Of a stretch of DNA of 64,000 nt, positions 36,268-49,198 are shown in pieces. Location: assembly GCA_027563935.2 (NCBI GenBank), contig CM050449.1:17816735-17880734 (forward strand). The letters run 5' to 3'. Origin of the DNA: Costus lasius. Lineage: Eukaryota > Streptophyta > Magnoliopsida > Zingiberales > Costaceae. Position 1 is the stretch's first letter, and the number at the start of each line of letters is the position of its first letter. Under the pieces are notes generated by a model. It saw nothing but the letters and a program-made list of their open reading frames with translations. It searched no databases and had not been told where the DNA came from. Position numbers and translations under genes: made by a program.

Positions 36268-39200
36268 TCATGAAATGGAGTATCTCATGTGCCTAGCTGA
36301 TCCAGAAGACTTAGCCTCAACAGGTTTCGCAGAAATAGGGGGGCTCTGTGAACTCCCTGATGTCTCAGAACTTTTAATTGTCTCCCCTTGCCCCTTCCCT
36401 GACCATAACTTGTCAAATATCCTCCTTGATCTTGATGGCAGCAGGAGGCTACTGCTCTGTTCCTTGACGCTTCTGCTCCTCTTGTCATCGCCGTTTCGGC
36501 ATTCATTAACCTTTATCTTCAAGCTCCCTAGCTGCTGCTTGAGGCTGCTATGGTGCTCTGATACTCTGGCCCCCCAATCTGCTTCAAAGTTTGCCTGAGA
36601 TATTGTACTATCATTTGATATCCCACTGTTGATCGGATCTGACGTGCCTGCTGACTTTAACTGCTCAAAGAAGAGAACCTGAACAACAACTCGAAGTGGC
36701 AGCCGCTCATTTTGTGCTGCATGAATGCAGGCATCTGTCGAGAGCTTCTTAACATCCATCAGGCCACATATCTTCTTCTTTTCAGCCTTCATTAGATTCG
36801 GATGCTCCTGAAGCATTCAGGAGATAGGATTGCAGCAATTAATTGACAACAGAGACCATGACAAGACAAATAAGTACAAAAAAAATCTCTTGACCATAAA
36901 CCAAAAAAAGATGGTTGTTAACAAACATAAAATTATTTGAATATAGAGAAATAGTATTGGTCCAAAAACCAGGCGGTACAGTATGTACCAGTCCATACCA
37001 TTTGGTAAGGCCTATCCAAGCTTGTACCAATGCCGGTACAAGGTTAGACTATAACTATATTAATTTTTTTATATATAATATTTATAACTTAATAGTACTA
37101 GACAGGCTAACGCTGCCTAGTCCACCAGTAGATCAGTACACTGGTACATACCTTCAAATAGATATCAATGGCCGTGTATAACCCATCATGAATCGGTCTA
37201 CTTGCATCAGGAACTGACCTACCGATATCAATAAATCTAGAAATTGACAAATTTGGATCGTTGGCTACTTCAGCAAGATAACCATCAACTAGCTTTCCTA
37301 GAGCTACCAAACTTCCATTCTCTGGATTACTATCCACAAATCTGTTTTCCCTCTTATCATCAAAGTTCTCATTTCGACTGTGGGCGGCATGCAGCATAAA
37401 TTTATTAACAAGAGTCAGCACCAGGTCTACATTATAAATTGTGTCACCATTTGATCCTGCTGAAATCAGCAGATCCTTAACAGAAGCTTTATCAAACTGA
37501 AGACTAATTCGATCTATTAGTTCATCCTTCAGTTGATCCCTGGCTCCAACCAAGATAACCACTTTTAACAATTTTAGAAGAAACCTGCAAGAACATCCAG
37601 AGTACTTATCTGTAGGTAACAGGGAGATGATGGTCTCTACAAGAATCCTGTTCCTTTTCATGTAGTCGTCAGTGACCAACCCATCATAAGAATCTGGCAA
37701 CCACCGGACTGCATAGACCTTGAGAGCCTCTCCTATTATCTCTGGAGACATTCGCCCCTTTGATTTCACAGCGATCATCACTCGCTTGTAGAGATCAATG
37801 TCCAACTCGCATACGTCTTCAACCCACCAATCACTAGGAACTGCATGCATCTGTGGCTGGGTCTCAACTATTTCACTGGAGACTGACAATCTCCTGCTGT
37901 AAGTATATGACCAATTGATGGTAGCAGGATCAACGGATGTTTTGGAAGCAATGCAATCGATGCATCTTCCAATCACCTTCAGATCCTCGGACCATGGCAG
38001 CAAAGACTTTGTGGTCTGTAGCACAATGATAGAATCTTTCCAACTACGTAGCACACTGGAGTTCAGAAAAACCTCAATCTTATGTATCAAATTCCCCTTC
38101 TCAACATCTTCAGTCATCTGCAGATACTCTGCTGCACACCTGGCAGCAACAACATTGTAGGCATTGAGAGTCACAGTCATGCCATAACAGAATTTAGCGC
38201 AGATCTCAAAGGCTTTTGGTCCACCAGGAAAATCGTGCAAGAAGATTTCATCAGTACTCTCTTCATTGGCCCTGAGAACCAACCCTTGAAGTCGGTTGCT
38301 CTTGGACAAGAGGGGAAACTGCATTCGCAAGTTTGGAACAAGTGTGTTAACTCAGAAAGTGACAATACAAACTGCACAATCCTTCTTTGACATGAAAAAA
38401 GGGAAAAATTTAAGTATACGTCAAGATGGATGTATACAAGTAGCACATGAAGGTCATGTGTCTCCCACTATAACACATGGTAACTGTTAAAGAAGTCATT
38501 AAATTAGTTTAGTGATCTAGAAAAGCAAATTGACCTTGTGTAAATAAAATCTGATTTCATCAATGCAAACAACTGCATCTGTCGGCAGCTCAGACACCAC
38601 AAACCTACATGAGCAAAATGATCAGTTGCGGCATTGTACTTATTTTGGAAAAGAATTGTCATTAATATAATGAATCTAACTACCAAAACAATAGCTGTGA
38701 AAGAGAGTATAACATAGTAAGCGCAACTCTTAAGAACTTTAAAACAAGATTGACATGTATAAGCACACAAATGCCCAATCATTCTCTATGAAGGCATTTC
38801 TATGACTAATGTTTTGGCCTCAACGTGGGAGTGTGAATCATGCAGACTACAAATAATTTAACAATACAAAAATAATCTCCAGAACCAAAATAATAAACTC
38901 CAAAAGAAATTAGCAGATGGATCACAGAACAGTCAGATTAGGAAGAGAATCATTAATGCTTTATTATTGAAAAAAAAGTAACTAAATTACTTTTCCTTAA
39001 TGACATATTGAAATGGTATGTGAACCAGACTTATTCAAACTAGCAAACTTGCTTCAAATTATTTAGTGTAAAAATGATGAAATGAATGACCTGAAACAGG
39101 AGGAACTATGAGACGAGGGAGAGAAGAGGAATAAGTGGAGAAGTTACCTAAGTCATTTATGTAAATTTAAACACCAACGAAATGCAGACATAGTAATTAT

Positions 39201-42200
39201 CCACTGACCTATCACTTGAAAAATAAACTTGATAACAGGAAGCAATAAATCCAACTAACACAAGACTTAATGGTAATTACTAATTAATTAATAATTAACT
39301 AGACCCTAATTGTAATATTCTTTCTCGATGAAAAGAGCTCAACTATGATGGGTTACACTTGTACATGCTAATTATTAATATAAATATTATGACTTGCACA
39401 ATGAGAAAATTAATTCATTAATTTGATGAACTTCAAGCAAAGTAACCAATCTAAAATACTTAAGCCCAAGTTAATATTAGTAAACTCATTATAACAACTT
39501 TTCTCCCACTTCTCGGGTCCTAAACTAGGGTATCACATCCTTCCCACTTATGATTTGATGTTCTCTCCAAGCTCCCGCTTGTCTAATAACTATCTCTAGC
39601 TAGAACAACATATGTTATCAATCTAATTTTGCTCTATCATCCATTACAACCCTTTTCTATCTCTCATCATGCCTATGACTAGATTTGCTCTAATACCAAT
39701 TTATAGGACCCTACTCAATAAGAAAACTCAATAATTTTTATATATTATAACAATGATACTAACCTAAGATATAATAAAGGAAGTACTAACTAAAATCATA
39801 AATATATGATGCAAAATAAGAAGTTAATAGACTATTTTTGTCGTTGTTGTGATTCAAAATATTTATTAGATACTATAATACGAAACTCATATGCTAAAAT
39901 CCATACACATCTACTATTTTTTATTGTTCACTCCATTGAAAAATGTAATGAGACGTTCTCTACCGAAAGAGGACAGAGTACGCGCCAAACATTTTTTAAC
40001 TATTACCAATACTAATATCACCAATGATGACCTATAAAAAAAGTCAACAAGCACAAAAAGAAAGCTTAAATGTACCCAAGAGTGGTAGAAAATTCCCAAT
40101 ATTAAAGAATACACTAATATTACAATCTATTAACGAGTCAAGAATACAAATATTTGAGCCCTAATTTTCTCATTGTGTGAAATAGACAAAAAAGCACAAA
40201 AGAGTTTTAAGAGAATTGTTTAGAGAAGATGCAAATAAGAATATAATCACATATACATATATTGTATTTTTGTCATCTTCTAACATTGACTAGTTATTTC
40301 TAATAATAATTAAATATATATTTTTTGCTAAAACATAAGCAAGAATCTCATTCTCATGGATGTGGTCAACAAAGACCTCAGTAAATTTAGATAGATGAAA
40401 TAGGTAGAGAAATTAAATCACAGAGCTAATTGGATATAAATAGATGAATGAGCATGATTTGTGGATCAAAACATAGAATTGTTTGTAGGCAAATTCAATA
40501 ATTAAAATGTCTCAATTTTCATCCTCAATAAAACTCAACCTTGACATATGTTTAAAATATCAATGTGTATCAATGTACTAATATTTACTTAAAACAATAT
40601 GGCCTAAAACATGATACTACTAGGACTGCTATTTAAAGCATTATTGTACAATTATATAAGATATTAATATATTTATATATCAGACCAACATCAATTTAAT
40701 AGTATGTATAACTATAGAATCAAACCAATAGTACTTGGCTTACTGCTTGATATAGACCAATGTAAAAAAACAATGCCTTGATAGAGAAACAACCAAAAAA
40801 AAGAGTTGCTCAACTACAGATATTACTTTGAGCTTATTTTCTTCTACTATCATGTGATGAGATTAGGGTGTGGCCCCTCTCATTGGATGGCAAAAACAAA
40901 ATGTGTAATAGTTGCTTATTTTACAAAAGAGAGCACAAATTTTGATGGAGAATTACATTCCAAAAGGTTGTGTTTGATCATAAAGGTTTTAAGGTGTCCT
41001 TCAATTTCAACAATCTTAAGATAGCTTCCTCTATAGATTTTATTGAGTGCAAAATGACCACCTTTGGTATCCAATCTAAGATCATTAATGAGCTCATTAA
41101 ACATCAAATTAAGTGCTACACAAACAACAACAAAATTCACAAATTAGCACAAGTATTACATCACACATTGTTTAAGATATATCCATTAGATATATAGTTT
41201 ATCCATAAAATATGTATGAATATATTTTTTTCCTTATCTCAAGTCTCATTTCATGCCAATAAGTCTAAGATGGCAAAAGCAAAACTTGAACCAAATCGAA
41301 ATTTGGCACAAAAACAATCCAAAATTTAAGCTTTTCATGCTGCAGTAGGATTTGACTTTTCATTTCCTTCAAATTTTACATTCAAGTTATATGTTGAATA
41401 AAATGTTAAATAAACAACAGCCAAAGAAAAGATAATGTACAACAAATATGCGTTTAAAATATGAGCAAAGAACATTTTTTTATGAAACTTGATCTAATAC
41501 TAAACAAAGGTGATAAAACAAAAAAAGGATAAATAAAATCTTAAAAAGAGAACGCAATTGAACATATGTTTGCCTTGATTTCAAAAGTTTAGGATGTTGT
41601 TCCCTCGTTTTCTTCAATCTAGTGCTTGGTGGTGTCTGTAGGCAGGTTTTTGTTAAGGGATTGCACAATTGGTGGATAGAACTGCGTCGGAATAGGGCAA
41701 GTGTAGTTTGGATGTAATTCTGCCAGTGTTGATCTCGACAGAGGCTTACAAAAAAAATCAGGGAGGGGGTTGATTTAAGGGATCGGTTGAGATGTGAAGG
41801 TGGTTGTTGGATTGCTTGAATTTAACAAATAAAGATGAGCAAGATCTGTAGAAGAAGAATACAGGAGGGAGAAAAAGGACCAAATCTGACCATGATGTAA
41901 AATTGACACATAATTGAAAGAGAAAAGACAGAGATTAGAGGAACAAGTTTTATTTTCTGCACACACTAGTACAAAACAATGACAGCTGCAAACATTAGTC
42001 ATGACAACTACTCACTAACCTATGATTTACTAAACAAGACGAGGTAAACAAGAACTGATAAACCCCACTAACACAAGCGTCAGTGACAACCAGTAACAAT
42101 TAATAATTGCATTAGAAAAAGCATACCATTCTCCTGGATAGAAGGCACCATGTGAAACAATACATAAAATGAGCATATATAATAATGGAATGGTCCAAGA

Positions 42201-42926
42201 TGACTGCTACCATCCTGAGCATCTCTTTTTGAATCAAGTAACTGTAATCTACTAATCACTAGCCTATCTACAGTTCCAGTCTGTAAGCACCTCACATTTC
42301 TACATCTTGCTAAAACAAAATTCAGCCCAAACAAAAAAATTATGTTTCCTAGTCACTGTTGCAGAGAATGCCTTGTGCATTGTTAGTGGAGCAGCAACTA
42401 TGCATGAGGTTGATAGGAAGTGTTCCAAAGTGCACACCTAATCATTAAAACTTGCTATTACAGCAAAATAGTTGCAGACCATCAGTTGCTCCATCCAAAA
42501 CCATATGGTGATCTGCTCGATATGTACCAAAACAAAATGAACTACGAGCTAGATTTACCACACCATCTCAATCCTCATTTGTGAAATGCTTCACAGGCCA
42601 GTGCTCTTCTGACTTGCACTGGTGGCGAACACTTGAACACGAGAGAAATGCAAATGCTACCTTTTCTGTTTCCTCATCCAATCCGGTGAAACCAACAATG
42701 CCTCTCAAAAAATCCATCATGGTCAGCGAAATTGCACTATTCAGAATGAAAGAAAAGAGGGGAAGGAAAAAGGATGGACGGAGAAAAGGCACTGATAGTA
42801 AAGGCAAGCAACGATTCTTAGGATAATCTGATGGCGGAAAAGGAGAAAGCGAGAAAGCTCAAACCTGATGTTGCTTCCATCCGATTGGAATGCATCCGGT
42901 TTGGATCCCAGCTTCATAAACTTCAT
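36268..42926 (-). CDS. BTB/POZ and NPH3 domain protein
   Basis: Exons 42926-42865, 38604-38535, 38318-37152 and 36807-36268 have consistent phases and give 612 aa. NPH3/RPT2-family proteins are plasma-membrane-associated adaptors for CUL3 E3 ligases in phototropin and auxin-linked signalling; which member this is I cannot say. The start MKFMKLGSKPDAFQ is typical. The BTB domain runs about residues 22-112 (FVVSELPTDAVVCID, FPLLSKS, ARCAAEYLQM). The NPH3 domain opens at WWVEDVCELDIDLY (208-221) and includes HDGLYTAIDIYLK with the conserved Tyr425. LPLRVVVQVLFFEQLK follows in exon 4, then a Ser/Arg-rich tail. Intron 1 is 4.26 kb and contains old retroelement sequence. The opposite-strand ORFs are shadows. 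The gene is intact. Confidence 0.93.
36955..37150. repeat. Dispersed GGTAC/GTACC repeat in NPH3-gene intron 3
   Basis: GGCGGTACAGTATGTACCAG, then CCGGTACAAGG, then ACACTGGTACATACC at the exon edge. It is an AT-diluted copy of the family at 12650 and 54937. The repeat reaches to within a few bases of the splice donor at 37151. Confidence 0.5.
39280..40200 (-). mobile_element. Degenerate LTR-retrotransposon remnant in NPH3-gene intron 1
   Basis: 39687-39698 on the minus strand reads TGGTATTAGAGC, one base from the tRNA-Met primer-binding motif TGGTATCAGAGC. AT-rich, LTR-like sequence lies to its right and words such as GGGTATCACATCC lie to its left. There is no coding sequence and no readable border. 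A remnant is likely, but the class is inferred from the primer site only. Confidence 0.35.
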
Positions 42927-43041
42927 CTCTACCAGTGGTCACCGAAAGGCGCTCGCTCTCGCTCTTCTTCTCCCTCTCTCACCTTTCAAACCCACCAACT
43001 CACTGCATATTTACTCCGCCACCCAGACTTTAAAGCTCTAC

Positions 43042-43059
43042 CTCTCTCTCTCTCTCTCT
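43042..43059. repeat. (CT)9 microsatellite in the NPH3-gene 5' UTR
   Basis: Nine CT units (GA on the transcribed strand) lie about 120 bp upstream of the ATG. GA-rich 5' leaders are common in plant genes. Confidence 0.8.
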
Positions 43060-43325
43060 AAACAGGGGAGGGAGGGAAGAAGGGAGAAGAGCATCAGCAA
43101 CTTTCTGGGATCGGCGCTGTCGCGTCTCTACTCCAGCACCCTTAACTGATGATGAGATGCTGTGGCTGCAGCTGTAATTGTAGACTTCGCAGTTGTCGTT
43201 GGTGCAGAGAGAGAGAGAGCGAGCGAGGAGAGAGAAATATTGGGAAGAGGAGAATATGTAGCGTGTCGTGTAGTGTACTGGCGATGATGATTAATAAGAG
43301 GTCTTTTCTACGTAGCCCTCTCCTT

Positions 43326-43335
43326 CTCTATATAA
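43326..43335 (-). promoter_or_regulatory. TATA box candidate for the NPH3 gene
   Basis: The minus strand reads TTATATAGAG about 400 bp upstream of the ATG, predicting a roughly 370-nt leader that would include the (GA)n tract. The site is near-palindromic (CTATATAAAT on plus), so it could also serve a rightward transcript. Confidence 0.4.
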
Positions 43336-43359
43336 ATTTCTTTTCTATTTCACTACAGT

Positions 43360-46260
43360 CTTCAGCTTCTTTTCTTCTCCCTTGCTTCACTGACTTGGGC
43401 ATTGGCATCAATTTCCCTGCACAGTTATTGTGCATACATACATTAAAAATGATCTCCTACCCTCCCAAAACCAAAAGACGGAATAATAAAGCCTTTGGGG
43501 GCGCTGCAGCCTCCTCCAGGCGACACTACGCAAGCTGGCGTCGCTTTCGGTGCTGTGCGGCGCTGCTCAGAGCCCCAAACAAAGCAAACAACATCAACTG
43601 CGTGCCTCCCCTCTCTGTGTCTCTGCAGATGTAATTAATAAAAAAGGATGATGATTCGAACAAGGGAAAAAGGTGGCGAGGGTGGTTGTGGTGGTGGTGG
43701 TGGGTGTGTGGGTGTTAACGTAGGGGACCAAATACGTATCACTTCCTTGATTCTTGCATGCTGCATGTATTCCTTATATTACTGTCAAGAAAGAGAGAGC
43801 AGCTTTTATTGGGTTGAATGCGAGCTTGGACTTTGGATTCTTCAACGTTATGGATTATTGGTTCATGGAAAAAAGCGTGCGTCATTTGGGCAGCTTCACA
43901 AGTTACATTCAATTAAGAAAATGAGTCAGAGCTTTAATGATAGCAAGCTTGGCCAAAAAGGGATCACTAATTTGATCCATCTATTTCATACAGCTCCATT
44001 GTCAAATTCGGTACAGCAAGTTCATGTGTCTGCATAATTTAATCTCACTGTTCTATAAAATCAACAGGCCTAAAATGATGGGTCTCTTGATTAGATAGAC
44101 AAGATAATTGCTACAGTATAAACTGCTTAGCAATCATCTGAACAAATGCATACACTTATAAACCCTCTGATCAAATTCAAGCTTGGCAGCCCATTTTGCT
44201 TGCAAAAGTCAAGAGAGTGGGTGGTTTCTACATACCACATGAACATTCTTGATCAAAAGAACAATTGAAACACTCTTGCATTGCACTCTCACTTTGGCAA
44301 GTCTCTGTCAACGACAGTGGTAACATGTGAGGATGCTGCTCTACGGAGCTCTGTTCTCCACTGCATCATTATTATCATCCTTTGCTTTGCTTTGCTTCTT
44401 CCCCATCCGCAGCTTTAATTTTTATTGTTTGTATGCTACACAAGCCATTTAAAGGTCAATCCTTGCTAAGGAGAAGAGTGAGTGGAATCCTTCTCCATAC
44501 CATGTGTGTGCTTATAACTTTTTAATTGCACTACCAATAGTTAACTTAGATCTACACCACCTTAAATACTATAATGCAGGGCTCTAATCATGGTTGGTGA
44601 TTGCAGGAATAATGATCCTCTTCTCCCTCGGCTTCTTACTTATCATCATTCTCCAAGCAATAAAGAAAAAGAAAAGGTGAGAGGTACTGGAAAGGTGTGC
44701 TAGTGCATCTAAAATAAGATCAATGTTTAGCTTCTCCATTAAGGAAAAAACATTAACCATTTTCGGACTTCACTCGTTTCTTTAAGTTGCACTACAGGCA
44801 TTGATCTTGTATGAATTATGATTCTTATCAAGTTTTTTTTAAAAAAAATATATAATTAAAAGAAAAACATGTGATTCACACGAGCAGCTGCAAATCTACA
44901 TGGTGAGACATTGAAAAGTATATTTTCCTACTCCCCGACAATTTTTCCCTCCAACCGCAAGCCTGTTCAATCTTGCTGCTGAGTTTGTCAAGAGATGGAA
45001 AATGGCCTTTTTTGACTGTCTGCGGCAGTAGAACATAGCTTTAATGGTGATTAGTTTCACAAAAATGATGTGTTGATGTAACATGCAGGATCATGTGTGA
45101 AATTTTGTGGACATGAGTGGAGCAATTGTCAAGATTTAATTGAAGGCAGTAGATGGAGAGGCGTCTATATATGGATTGTGGCGCCCACCTAAAATCATTT
45201 GAGCCACAGGGACGAAGAGCATGATATCAGACAAGGACTGAAGCCAACTTGCCTAGGAATTTGAGGTAATGTTTCATGGACGAATCATCTAAGTGATAGT
45301 ATCTTTTTTTTTCTTTGTACGGATGAACACATGAATCACTCCATTGAAGGATTTAGAAAATATATTATTTAAATATCTACGTCAGTAAAGATAATAACAT
45401 ATTTTTATTTAAATCTTTGTAGTATACGTCAGGGTTTAAACAACCAGTATGGATTAGTGTTTTGGTTCAAGCTTAGATCAGGGTTTAAACAATCAGTATG
45501 GATTAGTGTTTTGGTTTAAGCGTAGACCCGTGTTTCAATCCAACAAGAATTGCTTTGTCCTTCTGCGGCTTCATCCAATGCTCTGAACCATTGCTTTGTC
45601 AGCGACAGCGAGTATGCTTCCACCACTTCATTTGATGTGAAGTCTATAGAGTGGAAGTCGTTCAATCAAATAGGATTAGATTCAGAGATTAAAATAGGAC
45701 AAATTTTCTTTTCTTTATGCTCTAGTATAATGGTCCTAGTTTAGCCTCTATCTTTCACATTAAACAGAAGAGAGTAATTGGGAACCAACATGACTAAATG
45801 AGAACTAAAAGTACTAGTAAAAATTCAAGCCAAATTATATTAGCAAAAATATTTGTCAAGATGAATAATAATTTTAGGGGTACCACCATGCTTATTAAAC
45901 TAGTGAAAGTGCAATGTGAGAAAAGCCCTAGTTGAAGTAATAAAACTACTAAAAGACAAACATTGAAAAGGGACCCTTATAGTTGTCAATTCAATAAACA
46001 ATTAAAACTATTTGCAAACTAACCAAGGTGCATCTTAAAAGATGATAAAACCTAAATCCCTCCGCATAGTCCTAGCATGAATATTACTAATGTATATATA
46101 CAAATAAATCATGCATAATATTATTAATCGCAACATGAATTATCTAGTGTTATGATATCTCTAAGAAACTTTAGTTCCTATTTGAGGAAAATACCTCCAA
46201 ATACATTCATAAGTCAAGATCACAAGTGACAGAGGTGTATTAGTCATTTTGATTATTGGT
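43360..46260. other. Intergenic region, no gene supported
   Basis: Plus-strand ORFs of 161 and 129 codons (43149 and 43648) overlap the NPH3 promoter or are Gly/Cys low-complexity and match nothing. A 22-codon hydrophobic micro-ORF (MILFSLGFLLIIILQ...) at about 44612 follows an acceptor-like TTGCAG but has no other support. The rest is AT-rich. Confidence 0.4.
45429..45526. repeat. Tandem duplication, two units of 49 bp
   Basis: TCAGGGTTTAAACAACCAGT starts at 45429 and recurs at 45478 with a few substitutions. Both continue ATGGATTAGTGTTTTGGTT. Confidence 0.85.
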
Positions 46261-46265
46261 ACTAT

Positions 46266-48047
46266 TGTGATGCTCCCGGGATTTAGCACAAATCCCAAAG
46301 CACACCGAGATGGAGTGATGGCGGGACCCCTCGTCATTAGCCATGTTGGACGACTCGGGTGTGCGATCGTGTCACTGAGGCTGACACAAGTCCATAGGGC
46401 AAGGGTCGAGTCAAACCACGGAGTGTGGGTTCACACGTGGATGTGGGCTTTTGGCTCGACCCATGGACCCCGGATCCTCTCGCACGAGCTTGCGAGCGTG
46501 TGCATCGAAGAGGGTCAACCGTGGGGCGATTCTGAGGTCAAATCGACCCCGAACCGGCACTGAACCATCCTTCCAGGCTGAACCGAGCCGGTTCAGCCCG
46601 ATTCACGTACTCACGCACGCGAAAGGGGGAATTTCCCCTGTTTCTGTTCGCGTGGGATGCGTTGCCGCCGGCGTTGATTCCGGCCAGCTGGAGGGGGCTC
46701 ACCGGAAAAGGAAGGTGGCTGGCGACTCGTGCTTCCGTGGCGAAGACGTTGGCAGCGAAATCGGGCGTGGACTCCGACGTGGACGAGCCCAGGGCGACGA
46801 TTGGAGGTCGCCCCGGTGGAAGCGAGATCTCCGGCCAATCACCGGCGGAGATCGCGGTTGCGTGGTCGACGAAGATGGAAATCCCATCCTCGTCGAGGGG
46901 AGGTTGCAATCAAGCGGATTGAGAGCTTGAGCAAGGTCTGGCGACGACGATTTCTCGGCGAGATCTAGATCTGAAAACAGAGTCTGCTTCTTCTTCGTCA
47001 ACGACGAGGCTCCGGCCACGGACTCGTCGGCAAGGGTTCTCAGATCGACTCACCGGTGCCCTGAGGTAACGAGGAGACTATCTCCTCCGGCGCCGGCAGC
47101 CAGACGCGGGAGTGCGATCGGATTTTCCGATCGCCGGTTCCACGCAGCCACAGCTTCCATTGGGTTCCAAATTCGTGTTGACGGCGGCTTCTCCGGCGAC
47201 AATACACCGGTGGCGAGTTCTCCTCCCATCGGCGACGAGATCCTGATCGCCCGGCGTGATTCCGATGACCGGACGGCGACGGACGAGGAAGGGGACGCTT
47301 CCCCTGTTTCGGCCGAGCGTCGGCCCTGTTCCGGACGTGGAACGCGAAGGGAGGAGAGAGAAGGTTTTGCCCGCGTGTTCGCGCGCACGTTTCGTTTCGT
47401 CTCCGACCGGACTTTCCGACGCAGCTTCTCGGAGGATCTCGGTGGGCTCGGCTCGTGGAGTGGTGGCACGCTACAAGGGTAAACCCTCCCCGGATCTATC
47501 GTGTGTAGTGGTAGTAGGACGGTTTTCTCGTGTGTAGTGGATAGAGACTTTACCGCCGTCCGGACTTCGTGTGGCTTTTCGTCCGGACGGTTCTTTGCGT
47601 TATCTGTGTCCGCATATGTGTAGTGCGGATTTGTGACTGTTTGCAGGTGCTTGCTTGTCTGCTCACTGCAAAGTCCAGGACGTGTGTGCCGGCACCCTTG
47701 AAGGTGTTCGCCACCGTCCCCTTGTGATTGATTGAGGCCGCGCCGGTGCCTATCTCGGCTGTGTAGAGAAAGGAGCGCGGGTTGAGGGAATTTTCTGTGA
47801 GTGCAAAGTGTTTTGGAGAGTCTCCATCACTTTGACACAGTTGAGAGATTTGTATTCGTGTCCGAGGGGCGGTATTCATACAGAACCCTTCGCGCACGTG
47901 GTGTGAGGGCTTGTAGAGTGCTGGGCCAGCTTCCGCAACGCGATCCTAACCGGTCGCAGGCCACTCTAGTGTAGGGCTGAGATCTCCGCGAGGGGATTTG
48001 CCGGTTGTGGTTAAGTTTATTATAAAAAAATAAATTTGCCCATAACA
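46266..48047. mobile_element. GC-rich solo LTR (1.78 kb)
   Basis: It starts TGTGATGCTCCCGGG and ends CCATAACA, with the 5-bp repeat ACTAT on both sides (46261-46265 and 48048-48052). TG...CA ends and 5-bp TSD fit a solo LTR. Base composition jumps from AT-rich to GC-rich exactly at the left border. The overlapping ORFs of 75-159 codons on both strands are low-complexity and have no domain. One caution: CATAACAACTATCAT at the right border recurs at 48108, so the right border could be a local repeat. Confidence 0.6.
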
Positions 48048-48052
48048 ACTAT

Positions 48053-49090
48053 CATGTGATAAGTGACTTACTTTAGTACAACCTAATAGGTTACTATAGC
48101 TGGAGGTCATAACAACTATCATTGAGTAAGTTATTGGTTATACATGAGTGACAAATAAAGGATTTACCCTTTAAAAAAGTGTAATATCCAAGGGCCCTTC
48201 CTATGGTAGAATGATTAAGAATGTATGGCAATACCCAAGAGACTGTGTTCTCCTATTGAAGTCATACCAACTTAATTGGAATAGTAATTATGATACACTA
48301 GTCTAAACTAGATCCTAGATGACAAAGGGATCATATTGCAATAGAGACTTTGTTGTTGGCTAATGAATGTCGATTGACGATATATTTTCTATAACTTGGT
48401 TAGCAGTAATGTATTATTATATACCTCTTACTGCTTATGATGATCTATCTGGTGATCATCATTATCAATGTTATATAGAACCTACATGGTCGCACATATA
48501 GATACTTGAGATCACAATTTGATCAAATAGAGTCTTAGATCAAATTATATATTAATGCAAATCTATTTGGGATCAGGGTGACTCCAGATAGTAGCAAGAT
48601 CATGATGATTGAACCTAGTGTTCATATCAATCAATGTACATCAAAATCAAGACTAGCCACCTAAGCAAAGGCCATGTAGATCACTACATTGACCTCAAAC
48701 CCAATGAGGACAAGGGCAGAGGTGCCCAAGCACTTAGCACCTAATCTAGAGAGCCAACCTTGCCTAGGTAGTTAGTTCATACTAGGGGAGGCACTTAGAC
48801 CAAAGTGGTCTAGTTTATTACTTATTATAAATTAACAAGTAGAGTTTTTATGCTATAACAGATATGTGCCTATAACCCCTAGTCTCTGCTCTTGTAGCCA
48901 TCACACCCTCTCCTTCTTCCCTCTTGTAGCCACAACCTTCAAAAAGAGAAGCTTCATCCTAAGGCTTGATCTCTTCTCTTGAGACTAGCACCAATGGAGC
49001 GGGTTGATCTCAAGGAGGTCGCTATATGGATACTACATAGGATGGACATTTGTACAACTACTCTTTCATCAATTACCATCACCAAGTTCT
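48053..49090. other. Possible second LTR-like segment
   Basis: No gene. GAACCTACATGGTCGCACA near 48480 is related to the inverse of GTGCGACCCTGTAGGTTC near 4590 in the nested element. A TATA-like TTATAAATT near 48825 is followed by a pyrimidine-rich stretch (48890-48930), as in an LTR. No ends or TSD were found. Confidence 0.3.
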
Positions 49091-49096
49091 CACTAA

Positions 49097-49198
49097 GGCT
49101 ATGTTCTGTTAGATGAAATCCATAGTGGAAAGGATGGATCTAGATTCATTGCATTTTCCATCCTTTCCACTGTGGATTCCATCCAACAGAACATAGCG
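49097..49198. mobile_element. Tourist-like foldback MITE of about 102 bp
   Basis: GGCTATGTTCTGTT at the left and AACAGAACATAGCG at the right are inverted, and pairing continues through CCATAGTGGAAAGGATGGA against TCCATCCTTTCCACTGTGG. Flanking TAA and CAA fit a 3-bp Harbinger-type TSD. Transcribed, it would form a nearly perfect hairpin. Confidence 0.75.

Noticed and set aside
42568..42807. Minus-strand ORF MPLLSVPFLRPSFF... in NPH3-gene intron 1
   Set aside because: It lies just inside the intron after a good donor (42864), matches no family and would break the joined BTB frame.
43149..43634. Plus-strand ORF of 161 codons
   Set aside because: It overlaps the promoter and 5' UTR of the NPH3 gene on the other strand, begins with a Cys/Arg low-complexity run and has no family match.
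44612..44680. Hydrophobic 22-codon micro-ORF after an acceptor-like site
   Set aside because: One short ORF with no promoter, conservation or partner exon. Too weak to call.
46249..47537. Many ORFs of 75-159 codons on both strands
   Set aside because: They fall within the GC-rich solo LTR, overlap in several frames and have no recognisable domains.
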